From Flavobacteriales bacterium UBA4474 (GTDB lineage: Bacteria > Bacteroidota > Bacteroidia > Flavobacteriales_D > Sanyastnellaceae), in NCBI GenBank assembly GCA_002389295.1, contig DGOE01000030.1, forward strand, positions 1-15,949: a stretch of 15,949 bases of DNA, read 5' to 3'. How positions within the stretch are numbered: the stretch's first letter is position 1; every line of letters starts with the position of its first letter. Positions 1 to 6,430 of this stretch are shown piece by piece. The translations under genes were made by a program, and so were the position numbers. The notes below the pieces were generated by a model. It worked only from the letters and a program-made list of their open reading frames with translations, was not told the DNA's origin and made no database searches.

Positions 1-693
1 AAGAAGGCGCAAGTGGCGCGGATGTTCGACAACATCGCACACCGCTACGATTTCTTGAACCATTTCTTTTCGCTGGGCATAGACAAGCTTTGGCGCCGAA
101 AGGCCATCCGGATGATGCTCGCTCACGACCCGCAAGAAGTCCTCGACGTCGCCACCGGAACGGCCGATTTCGCCATCGGGACAGCGCACCGGGATGCCGA
201 CATCAAGGTGGTGGGGGTAGACATCAGCGCCGGCATGCTCGACATCGGCCGCGACAAGGTGCGCCGCGCCAAGCAGGAAGGCCGCGTGGACCTGGTGTTG
301 GCCGACGGAGAGGCCCTCCCTTTTGAAGATGGCCGGTTTGACGCCTTTACCGTAGCCTTCGGCGTCCGCAACTTCGAGCACCTCGAAGCCGGATTGAAAG
401 AAATGCTCCGCACCCTCAAGTCCGGCGGCAAAGGCTATATCCTGGAGTTCTCAAAACCACGCTGGTTTCCCATGAAACAACTGTTCTGGCTCTATTTCAG
501 GTACATCATGCCCACTGTCGGCAAGTGGTTCTCGCAAGACGCCTCAGCCTATACCTACCTGCCCGAATCGGTCAAAGTCTTTCCCGAAGGACAGCAGATG
601 CGCGACATCCTCTTGGACTGCGGCTTCAGCCAATGCACCCTGCATCCCCTGACGGGCGGCATTTCCACCCTGTACGTGGTCGAAAAGGGATGA
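1..693 (+). CDS. menG: Demethylmenaquinone methyltransferase (MenG/UbiE), 5' end outside the window
   Basis: This enzyme methylates demethylmenaquinone with S-adenosylmethionine, the last step of menaquinone synthesis. The frame is open from base 1 and the first visible residues (KKAQVARMFDNIAHRYDFLN) match the interior of the family N-terminus, so the true start lies upstream; GTG at 13 is only an internal codon. About 230 residues are visible, against roughly 240-250 usual. The SAM-binding motif I is VLDVATGTADFA (visible residues 48-59). The post-motif block DAFTVAFGVRNFEH, and the GGKGYILEFSKP strand further on, are both typical of MenG/UbiE. A ubiquinone role (UbiE) is chemically possible, but Bacteroidota normally use menaquinone. 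Its stop overlaps the aroA start by four bases (ATGA), so the two genes are almost certainly cotranscribed. Confidence 0.95.
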   Translation, partial: KKAQVARMFDNIAHRYDFLNHFFSLGIDKLWRRKAIRMMLAHDPQEVLDVATGTADFAIGTAHRDADIKVVGVDISAGMLDIGRDKVRRAKQEGRVDLVLADGEALPFEDGRFDAFTVAFGVRNFEHLEAGLKEMLRTLKSGGKGYILEFSKPRWFPMKQLFWLYFRYIMPTVGKWFSQDASAYTYLPESVKVFPEGQQMRDILLDCGFSQCTLHPLTGGISTLYVVEKG

Positions 694-1952
694 ACCTCGT
701 CGCCCACCCCTCTGCCCTCTCCGGGCAGGTGCAAGCTCCGGCATCCAAGAGCCACATGCAGCGCCTGCTGGCGGCGGCACTGCTGGCCCGAGGAGAAAGC
801 TGGATCCGCAACCCCTCTGATGCCGCAGACTGCCTGGCCGCAGCCGAAACCGCAGCCGGACTGGGCGCCGACATCGAAATCGGCCCCGACGCCTTGCGCA
901 TTCAAGGTGGGTTGACTCCGCGCACCGATCGGCTTCCCATCGGAGAAAGCGGCCTCGGCATCCGCCTATTCTCCCCCATCGCCGCCCTGTCCGACCACCC
1001 GTTGACACTGGAAGCAGAGGGCACCTTGCTTGAACGGCCCATGCAGCCCATCGCCGACACCCTCGCACCGCTCGGCGTGCAGGTCACCTTGCACAACGGC
1101 TGCCCCCCCATCACCCTCCAAGGCCCGCTGCAGGGCGGCGAAATCTCCCTTGACGGCGCGCTCTCAAGCCAGTTCCTCACGGGCTTGCTCATGGCACTGC
1201 CGATGGCAACCTCCGATTCCACCGTCCACGTCAAAGGCCTGCAAAGCCGGCCCTATGTCGACATGACCATGGAAGTCATGTCCAGTGCAGGCATCGCCCT
1301 GCAGCACGAGGATTACGGCCGTTTCAACATTCCTGGAGGACAGGCCTACCAACCTTTTGACCAAACTGTGGCCGGGGATTGGAGCGCCGGCGCCTTTCTG
1401 CTCATCCTTGCGGCCCTGTGTGGCGACCCCTTCCTGGAAGTAGATGGCCTCGGCAACCACCCCACCCAAGCCGATCAAGCGGTGACCGGCGCCTTGCTGA
1501 TGAGCGGCGCCAAACTGATGCGAACAGAGACTGGCATACGGGTAGACCGCGGCAGACGAAAGGGCTTTCGCTTTGACGCCACCCATTGTCCAGACCTCTT
1601 CCCTCCACTGGCAGCCTACGCGGCCTTTTGCAAGGGAAAGACCACCATCACCGGCCTGCACCGCCTGCGTCACAAGGAAAGCGACCGTGGCCTGGCCATC
1701 AAGGAAGAGTTTGCCAAAGCGGGGGTCGACGTCCAACTCGATGCAGAAAATGACGCGGTGATTGTCTCTCCTGGCCGCATCCAACCCGCTGTGCTCAACG
1801 GCCGTGGAGACCACCGCATGGTCATGGCCGCCGCTGTTTTGGGGCTCGCAGGCGCCCCGATCGAAATCGAAGGCGTGGAAGCGGTGGCCAAGAGCTACCC
1901 GGCTTTCTTCGACGCATTGTCGGAAGTTGGCGCCACATTCGCCAAAGCGTAA
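690..1952 (+). CDS. aroA: 3-phosphoshikimate 1-carboxyvinyltransferase (EPSP synthase)
   Basis: It transfers enolpyruvyl from phosphoenolpyruvate to shikimate 3-phosphate, the sixth shikimate-pathway step, in the cytoplasm. The 420-residue length is normal for the family. I chose ATG 690 because it overlaps the menG stop and puts the SKSHMQR substrate motif at residues 19-25. A longer in-frame opening from 525 would lie inside menG. Visible motifs are GESGLGIR (85-92, the PEP-loop region, where many bacteria have GNAGTxxR), SSQFLTG (159-165), SRPYVDM (186-192), catalytic-type Asp302 in CPDLFP, HKESDRG (328-334) with Glu330, DHRM (374-377) and Lys401. All key acidic and basic positions appear present. 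AroA leads to chorismate, the precursor of menaquinone, which may explain the link with menG. Confidence 0.96.
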   Translation: MNLVAHPSALSGQVQAPASKSHMQRLLAAALLARGESWIRNPSDAADCLAAAETAAGLGADIEIGPDALRIQGGLTPRTDRLPIGESGLGIRLFSPIAALSDHPLTLEAEGTLLERPMQPIADTLAPLGVQVTLHNGCPPITLQGPLQGGEISLDGALSSQFLTGLLMALPMATSDSTVHVKGLQSRPYVDMTMEVMSSAGIALQHEDYGRFNIPGGQAYQPFDQTVAGDWSAGAFLLILAALCGDPFLEVDGLGNHPTQADQAVTGALLMSGAKLMRTETGIRVDRGRRKGFRFDATHCPDLFPPLAAYAAFCKGKTTITGLHRLRHKESDRGLAIKEEFAKAGVDVQLDAENDAVIVSPGRIQPAVLNGRGDHRMVMAAAVLGLAGAPIEIEGVEAVAKSYPAFFDALSEVGATFAKA

Positions 1953-1976
1953 GCCCTGCCTTGCGAAATTGGGCCC

Positions 1977-2846
1977 GTGCCCAACCCCAACCCACCTGCT
2001 GCTTCTGGCCTGCGCGATGCTTGGCGCGCCATCCCCATGTGGTGGCGCAGCTTTGCCTACCTGAGGCGGCACAGGTTGCGGCGCTTCCACCTTGCTGGCC
2101 CTGCAGTCCTGCTGGCCCTTGCTGCCGCCAGCATATACTTCACCCGCTGGCTGACCGCCACATTGACCGCCTTCGTTCACGGCTTCATGCCCGAACAGCT
2201 GCCTTTGGAAGCAGAAGGTGGCACGGCCTCAGACGTGTGGTCCGGGGCCATGCAATGGGGACAAACCATGCTGGATTCACTGATCGAATGGGGCGTCATC
2301 CTGCTCGTACTGTGGCTCAAGGTAAAAGTGGTGAAGTACCTGATCATCACACTGATGGCACCTTTCATGAGCGCCTTGGCCGCTGCGGTGGGCGCTTTGG
2401 AAACCGGGGAGTCCATGCCCTTCAGCTGGGGCGGCCTGCTGCGGGACATCCTGCGCGGTGTCAGGATTTCCTTGGTGCTCCTCACGATGGAGTTGGTACT
2501 CGGCGCCGCATTGTGGTTGACCGGATTGGCGCTTGCGCTGTTCGCCGCACCACTTGCTGTGTTGCTCGCCCCCGTCCTCTTCTGCCTCTCATGGGCCATC
2601 GGCGCTTACTTCTTTGGCGCAGCCGTTTACGATGCCGTTTACGAGCAAGCCGGTCTCAGCTGGCGCCATTCCCTGCGCATGGGTTGGCAACAGCGCGGAC
2701 ACCTCTTCGGCATCGGTGCCCTGTTTTCCTTGTTGATGGGCATTCCTGTCATTGGCCCATACATCGCGGCCTTGCTTGGGCCTGTCCCCTGCACCACAGC
2801 AGCGGCCCAACTCTACTTCAGTCCACGCCCCAAAGCCACGCCATGA
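1977..2846 (+). CDS. EI24-domain (CysZ-like) integral membrane protein
   Basis: This is a 289-residue hydrophobic protein resembling the EI24/CysZ family. Likely membrane segments lie near residues 38-58, 101-137 (with KVVKYLIITLMAPFMSALA), 162-220 and 243-280. Family-like features are an amphipathic N-terminal stretch before the first segment, the Pro in LMAPFMS, the RGVRISLVLL segment and the closing GIPVIGPYIAALLGPVP. CysZ members in proteobacteria move sulfate; Bacteroidota homologues are mostly uncharacterised, so no substrate is assigned. The proposed start is GTG 1977, 24 bases after aroA; ATG 2037 is an alternative but would remove part of the conserved N-terminal helix. Its stop overlaps the mpl start by four bases, suggesting translational coupling. 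Confidence 0.8.
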   Translation: MPNPNPPAASGLRDAWRAIPMWWRSFAYLRRHRLRRFHLAGPAVLLALAAASIYFTRWLTATLTAFVHGFMPEQLPLEAEGGTASDVWSGAMQWGQTMLDSLIEWGVILLVLWLKVKVVKYLIITLMAPFMSALAAAVGALETGESMPFSWGGLLRDILRGVRISLVLLTMELVLGAALWLTGLALALFAAPLAVLLAPVLFCLSWAIGAYFFGAAVYDAVYEQAGLSWRHSLRMGWQQRGHLFGIGALFSLLMGIPVIGPYIAALLGPVPCTTAAAQLYFSPRPKATP

Positions 2847-4231
2847 CGCCCCAGCACATCCATTTCATCGCCATAGGCGGAGCCGCCATGCACAACCTGG
2901 CCCTGGCCTTGCACGACCTCGGCCACAACGTCACAGGGTCCGACGACGCCATCCACGACCCGAGCAAAGGCCGCTTGGCCGCTTCCGGACTGCTTCCAGA
3001 CCGCATGGGCTGGTACCCGGAGCGCATCCACGCCGGCTTGGATGTGGTCATTCTCGGCATGCACGCCCGAGCAGACAACCCTGAGCTCAACAAGGCCAAC
3101 GACCTGGGTCTGCGCATTGTGAGCTACCCGGAATACCTCTACGAGGCGGCCCAAAACCAGCAGCGCATCGTCGTCGCAGGAAGCCACGGAAAAACCACCA
3201 TCACGGCCATGCTGCTGCACGTCTTGGACCACATCGGAAAGAAAACCGACTTCATGGTGGGCGCCCAATTGGCCGGGTTTGACCGGATGGTCCAATTGAC
3301 AGGAGCCAACGACATTGTGCTGGAAGGCGATGAATACCTGAGCTCTCCTCTTGATCTCACTCCAAAATTCCATTGGTACCGTCCCCACTTGACCATTTTG
3401 ACGGGGGTCGCTTGGGACCACATCAATGTGTTTCCAGACCCGGATTTCTACCGGGAGCAGTTCGTGACCTACCTGCTCAAGATGGAGCCTGGCGGCACCG
3501 TGGTCTGGTATTCAGGCGACGAGGAGTTGCAAAAAGTCATGGACGAGGCACTGCCGAAACGCCCTGACTTAAAGTCCATCCCCTATGCGGAACCCGAGCA
3601 CGAGGTCGAGGATGGTACGCTGATGCTGTGCCTCCCTGATGGCCGTTTCCCGCTCGGCACCGTCGGCGGTCACAATGCCCTCAACACCGTCGGCGCCCTC
3701 GCCCTTTGCACGGCATGGGGCATTTCACGCAAGGACTTTTTAGAGGCTGTCAAGGGCTTCACCGGAGCCGCAGGCAGGCTCGAACGCAAGCGCGACCTCA
3801 AGCTGCAAGGCGGGGATTGCACCATTTTCCGGGATTTCGCCCACGCCCCGTCAAAGGTGAAGGCCACAACGGCGTCAATCAAGCAGCAATTCGCTGGCCG
3901 TAAGCTCATTGCCGTGCTCGAGTTGCACACCTTTTCAAGCCTCAACCCCGCCTTCCTGCCCACCTATGCCGGCGCTTTAGATGCCGCTGATGAAGCGTGG
4001 GTGTGCTGGTCACCCGATGTCTTGAAACACAAAAAGCTGCCCCCTTTGTCGGCATCCGATGTGCACAGGGCGTTTCAGCGCAAGGACCTCGGAGTCTGCA
4101 CTTCACCTGAGCAGATATTGACCGCTGTCACCCGAGCCACAGCGCCAGACACGGTATTCCTGCTCATGAGTTCCGGGCGTTTTGAAGGTGCCGACCTGAT
4201 CGGCGCGATTGACACCGCCGCCGGCAGCTGA
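2843..4231 (+). CDS. mpl: Mpl-type UDP-N-acetylmuramate:peptide ligase
   Basis: A Mur-ligase family protein of 462 residues. Mpl joins recycled L-Ala-D-Glu-meso-DAP tripeptide to UDP-MurNAc using ATP, in the cytoplasm. The N-terminal nucleotide-sugar fold has FIAIGGAAMHNLALAL (8-23), the ATP loop is GSHGKTT (113-119), the central domain has EGDEY (161-165), and the C-terminal domain has GGHNALN (275-281) and DFAHAP (331-336). Length and EGDEY fit Mpl better than MurC; Bacteroidota often carry both, and the protein is commonly labelled peptidoglycan synthetase. Enterobacterial homologues have DFAHHP where this has DFAHAP. The start at ATG 2843 overlaps the upstream stop. An in-frame opening reaches back to 1961, but that part belongs to the other gene. 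Substrate choice between L-Ala and tripeptide is inferred only. Confidence 0.9.
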   Translation: MTPQHIHFIAIGGAAMHNLALALHDLGHNVTGSDDAIHDPSKGRLAASGLLPDRMGWYPERIHAGLDVVILGMHARADNPELNKANDLGLRIVSYPEYLYEAAQNQQRIVVAGSHGKTTITAMLLHVLDHIGKKTDFMVGAQLAGFDRMVQLTGANDIVLEGDEYLSSPLDLTPKFHWYRPHLTILTGVAWDHINVFPDPDFYREQFVTYLLKMEPGGTVVWYSGDEELQKVMDEALPKRPDLKSIPYAEPEHEVEDGTLMLCLPDGRFPLGTVGGHNALNTVGALALCTAWGISRKDFLEAVKGFTGAAGRLERKRDLKLQGGDCTIFRDFAHAPSKVKATTASIKQQFAGRKLIAVLELHTFSSLNPAFLPTYAGALDAADEAWVCWSPDVLKHKKLPPLSASDVHRAFQRKDLGVCTSPEQILTAVTRATAPDTVFLLMSSGRFEGADLIGAIDTAAGS

Positions 4232-4285
4232 TCAAAGTGGGCACAAGCCTTTCATGGGCCATGCCGCTTCAGGATTCTTTATCGA

Positions 4286-5107
4286 TCAGCCCAAAACCAC
4301 GTCGAGCACCATCATCAGGACAAATCCACCGATGAATCCCAGGGTCGCAATGTCTGTAAACTTGTCGCGCTGGGTCTCTGGAATCACTTCTTCCACCACC
4401 ACGTAAATCATCGCGCCGGCAGCAAATGCCAAGGCGTAAGGGAGCAAGGGCTGTATGCTCAACACCGCGATGGCGCCGATCACGCCCGCCACAGGCTCCA
4501 CGACCGCACTGAGCTGGCCAAACCAGAATGACCGCAGCCGAGAAATCCCCTGCCGGCGCAAGGGCATGCTCACCGCGAGGCCTTCCGGAAAATTCTGAAT
4601 GCCAATGCCGATCGCCAAGGCGAGGGCCCCACCGATGGTCGCCCCTTCCAGACCTGCTGCAGCGCCTCCAAACAATACGCCTACCGCCAAACCTTCGGGA
4701 ATGTTGTGCAGGGTAATCGCCAGCACGAGGAGCGTGGTGCGGTGCCAATCCGTTTTGGGGCCCTCGGCCTCATTGCGGTCAAAGTTGATGTGCAGGTGGG
4801 GCGTCAGCTTGTCCAAGAGGTACAGGAAAAGCGCACCCACAACAAACCCCACAGCCGCGGGCATGACACTTGCCGCCCCCTCTCCTCCCGTCATCTCCAT
4901 CGCGGGAATCAACAGTCCGAAGCAGCTGGCCGCCACCATCACACCGCCCGTAAAGCCGAGCATACCATCCAGCAAGCGCCGGTGCATGTTCTTGAAAAAG
5001 AACACCAAAGAGGCGCCGGCTGCGGTCATCAACCAAGTAAACGTCGTGGCAGCCAATGCGGCCAGCACCGGGTCCAAAGACATCAACCATTCAATCAATC
5101 CATTCAT
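4286..5107 (-). CDS. ZIP-family divalent metal transporter
   Basis: A 273-residue membrane protein of the ZIP family (ZupT/GufA type), which imports divalent metals such as Zn, Mn or Fe across the inner membrane. The two metal-site helices are clear: TLHNIPEGLAVG (132-143) and GIQNFPEGLAVS (169-180). A third acidic helix has AVVEPVAG (201-208), and GAMIYVVVEEVIPE (231-244) is also family-typical. About eight hydrophobic segments are visible. The loop after residue 100 contains HLHINFDRNE, shorter and less His-rich than in many ZIPs. The start is ATG 5107, which overlaps the regulator's stop by four bases; a longer frame to 5179 would run inside the regulator gene. Coupling to a DtxR-type regulator suggests metal-repressed uptake, with Mn or Fe at least as likely as Zn. 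The gene ends convergently, 54 bases from mpl. Confidence 0.93.
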   Translation of the reverse strand: MNGLIEWLMSLDPVLAALAATTFTWLMTAAGASLVFFFKNMHRRLLDGMLGFTGGVMVAASCFGLLIPAMEMTGGEGAASVMPAAVGFVVGALFLYLLDKLTPHLHINFDRNEAEGPKTDWHRTTLLVLAITLHNIPEGLAVGVLFGGAAAGLEGATIGGALALAIGIGIQNFPEGLAVSMPLRRQGISRLRSFWFGQLSAVVEPVAGVIGAIAVLSIQPLLPYALAFAAGAMIYVVVEEVIPETQRDKFTDIATLGFIGGFVLMMVLDVVLG

Positions 5108-5814
5108 GACGGGGGGTCGTTTTCGGGAAATACAATAACCGGGGCCGGGTTGCTTTGATCGACCCACAAACGCGCACATACAGAGGGCGCCAACAACTGA
5201 AGTTCATCGACATCGGCAAACCGAACGTGCAGGCTGCCATCAAAAGAATGCCGTTCCATGACGGTCAAACGGGAGCCCAATTCAATGCCCAACACCCCCA
5301 AATGGCGCAGAAAAGCATCGCCGCCATCCACCACACCCACCACCACCAAGTCCAAATTTCTGGGGGCCTCAGCCAACAGCGTTCTGGCTGCAACGGATCG
5401 AAAACGCCCATTCGGCCCCGGAATGGCATCGCCATGGGGGTCCAGCTTCGGGAAACCAAGAAAGGCGTCCAGGCGGTTCACCAATTCCCTGCTGTCGACA
5501 TGCTCCAGCTCTTCGGCGATCTCGTGCACCTGGTCCCATTCAAAACCCAAATGATCCACCAAAAACCGCTCCCACAGCCTGTGGCGGCGCAAGATTTCCA
5601 TGGCGATCCGCTGCCCCTTCTCGGTCAGGCTGACACCGTAATAACGCTCGTGCTCTACCCAACCCCTGTCACCCAATCGGGACATCATCGCCGACGCACT
5701 CGCCGGCGTTGCCCCGACTTTTTCAGCAATCGCGGTGGTGCTCACGCGGCCCTCCTCTCCCTCCTCCAAATGCAGGATGGCCTTCAAGTAATTCTCAACT
5801 GAAACCGTGGGCAT
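5104..5814 (-). CDS. DtxR/MntR-family metal-dependent transcriptional repressor
   Basis: A 236-residue regulator with three parts: an N-terminal winged helix-turn-helix (about 1-65, with STTAIAEKVGATPASASAMM as the helix-turn-helix), a dimerisation and metal-binding domain (about 66-140), and a C-terminal FeoA-like SH3 domain (about 150-232). Aligned by eye to DtxR, His78, Glu82, His97, Glu104 and His105 match known metal ligands. The DtxR Cys102 position is Glu101, as in MntR. The N-terminal ligand position (Met10 of DtxR, Asp8 of MntR) appears to be Asn8. The site is therefore closer to a manganese-type sensor than to the iron-type DtxR, but the metal is not settled. It is the first gene of the regulator-ZIP unit and faces the AT-rich region that probably holds its own operator. 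Confidence 0.93.
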   Translation of the reverse strand: MPTVSVENYLKAILHLEEGEEGRVSTTAIAEKVGATPASASAMMSRLGDRGWVEHERYYGVSLTEKGQRIAMEILRRHRLWERFLVDHLGFEWDQVHEIAEELEHVDSRELVNRLDAFLGFPKLDPHGDAIPGPNGRFRSVAARTLLAEAPRNLDLVVVGVVDGGDAFLRHLGVLGIELGSRLTVMERHSFDGSLHVRFADVDELQLLAPSVCARLWVDQSNPAPVIVFPENDPPS

Positions 5815-5840
5815 GTGCCAAAATTAGATGATCCGATTTA

Positions 5841-5871
5841 AATTTTTAGGCAAGACTAAACAATTTTCAAA
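5841..5871 (-). promoter_or_regulatory. Candidate promoter of the DtxR-type regulator
   Basis: Read on the minus strand this is TTTG (5871-5868), 19 bases, then TAAAAATT (5848-5841). It resembles the Bacteroidota arrangement TTTG-N19-TAnnTTTG, with an exact -33 element, exact spacing and two mismatches in the -7 element. The predicted transcript would have a leader of roughly 20 bases before ATG 5814. Confidence 0.45.
5845..5860. promoter_or_regulatory. Candidate metalloregulator operator overlapping the regulator's promoter
   Basis: TTTAGGCAAGACTAAA is a near-palindrome: the outer five bases on each side (TTTAG/CTAAA) pair exactly, and 12 of 16 positions match its reverse complement. Its TTAGG and CTAA ends resemble the half-sites of DtxR/IdeR boxes. 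It overlaps the proposed -7 element and spacer of the regulator's own promoter, where a repressor would block transcription. The assignment rests on position and symmetry only. Confidence 0.45.
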
Positions 5872-5890
5872 TTGCGACTAGAAATTTTTA

Positions 5891-5898
5891 TAATCTTG
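5891..5898 (+). promoter_or_regulatory. Candidate -7 element of the sixA-like gene
   Basis: TAATCTTG matches the Bacteroidota TAnnTTTG element with one mismatch, 29 bases before ATG 5928. No TTTG is present 19 bases upstream. A TTG at 5872-5874 is only 16 bases away, so the -33 part is weak. Confidence 0.35.
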
Positions 5899-5904
5899 CC
5901 AAGA
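5894..5904. promoter_or_regulatory. Candidate second operator, palindrome near the sixA-like gene
   Basis: TCTTGCCAAGA is a perfect odd palindrome (TCTTG-C-CAAGA). It shares CAAGAC with the operator candidate at 5845-5860 and overlaps the -7-like TAATCTTG at 5891-5898. Its half-sites differ from TTTAG/CTAAA, so it may be a weaker site or bind something else. Confidence 0.35.
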
Positions 5905-5927
5905 CAAAACTTCAAAATCATCTAAAA

Positions 5928-6422
5928 ATGCGGACCCTCTTGATCATGCGGCATGGAAAAGCGGCGAACCAAGCGTCTCATTTGGGTGATCACGACCGTC
6001 CCCTTACCCCGGAGGGCATCACCGCGGCGCAACATCAAGCCGTCCTCCACCCTCCTGCAATGCGCCAAACCATGCTGATCTCCAGCGCGCGCAGAACCCA
6101 GCAAACCGCCCAAGCCCTTATGGAGACCTGGACTGCGCAAGGGCAGGAAAGACTGCCCGAGCATCGGTCATTGGATCAAGGCTATTTGGCCCCCGCTGCA
6201 TTGTGGATGGACCTGCTATCCCTTGTCGACGACCACAGCACCAGCGTTTGGATCATTGGTCACAACCCGGGCATCAGCGAATTGATTGTCCACCTCACAG
6301 GGGACTATTGCAGCCTCTCCACGGCCGACATCGCGCGCATTGACCTCAACATTGAATCTTGGAGCCACATTGCGCCGGCTTCCGGGGTCACGGTATTCCA
6401 CCACCCCGGCCGAGGCGCTTAA
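5928..6422 (+). CDS. sixA: SixA-like phosphohistidine phosphatase (histidine phosphatase superfamily)
   Basis: A compact 164-residue member of the histidine phosphatase superfamily, the size of SixA enzymes, which remove phosphate from phosphohistidine on phosphotransfer proteins. The catalytic RHGKA motif is at residues 8-12, with His9 as the nucleophile. LTPEG (26-30), the SSARRTQQTA block (52-61) with the second Arg, and GHNPGIS (111-117) with the second catalytic His112 follow in family order. There is no signal peptide or membrane segment, so it should be cytoplasmic. It starts at ATG 5928, next to the divergent control region. The TAA stop is only eight bases before the next gene. Its natural substrate cannot be read from the sequence; other small-molecule phosphatase roles exist in this superfamily. 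Confidence 0.87.
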   Translation: MRTLLIMRHGKAANQASHLGDHDRPLTPEGITAAQHQAVLHPPAMRQTMLISSARRTQQTAQALMETWTAQGQERLPEHRSLDQGYLAPAALWMDLLSLVDDHSTSVWIIGHNPGISELIVHLTGDYCSLSTADIARIDLNIESWSHIAPASGVTVFHHPGRGA

Positions 6423-6426
6423 TTTG
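6420..6426 (+). promoter_or_regulatory. -7-like element directly before the AI-2E family gene
   Basis: TAATTTG begins with the sixA-like stop codon and is followed by CGCC and then ATG 6431. It resembles TAnnTTTG with one base fewer between TA and TTTG. TTTGCGCCATG (6423-6433) is identical to the bases at the ABC-F start (12838-12848). If it is used, the message would start at or close to ATG, in addition to any readthrough from upstream. Confidence 0.4.
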
Positions 6427-6430
6427 CGCC

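Larger units (their letters stand above)
5851..5910 (+). repeat. Direct repeat CAAGACWAAAC, two copies
   Basis: CAAGACTAAAC at 5851-5861 and CAAGACAAAAC at 5900-5910 agree at 10 of 11 bases, with starts 49 bases apart. Each copy covers the right half of one operator candidate, so the repeat may reflect one binding protein with two sites. Confidence 0.5.
5824..5925. repeat. Nine-base inverted repeat flanking the divergent control region
   Basis: TTAGATGAT at 5824-5832 and its exact complement ATCATCTAA at 5917-5925 bracket the AT-rich region. Read outwards, each lies just before a start codon: nine bases before the regulator's ATG (5814) and two bases before the sixA-like ATG (5928). Both genes therefore share ATCATCTAA in their translation initiation regions. 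Confidence 0.55.
5815..5927. promoter_or_regulatory. AT-rich divergent control region between the metalloregulator and sixA-like gene
   Basis: This 113-base stretch contains 31 G or C bases by my count (27%), far below its surroundings. It must carry the promoters for both flanking genes, whose starts face away from each other. It contains two candidate operators (5845-5860 and 5894-5904), an 11-base direct repeat and a 9-base inverted repeat, each listed separately. Confidence 0.75.

Noticed and set aside
1164..2180. A 338-codon minus-strand open frame across aroA and the EI24-like gene
   Set aside because: It spans the junction of two well-supported plus-strand genes and shows no domain.
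1961..2842. About 294 codons open in frame upstream of mpl, which would give a 756-residue protein
   Set aside because: The stretch coincides with the EI24-like gene in another frame, has the Arg/His/Pro-rich make-up of a shadow frame, and mpl matches its family from ATG 2843.
4253..4263. CATGGGCCATG near-palindrome in the gap between mpl and the ZIP gene, considered as a terminator
   Set aside because: The arms are too short with no loop and no following T-run; the 54-base gap shows no convincing signal.
5155..5802. A 215-codon plus-strand frame opposite the DtxR-type regulator
   Set aside because: It is antisense to a clear regulator gene; the Gln/His-rich translation has no family features.
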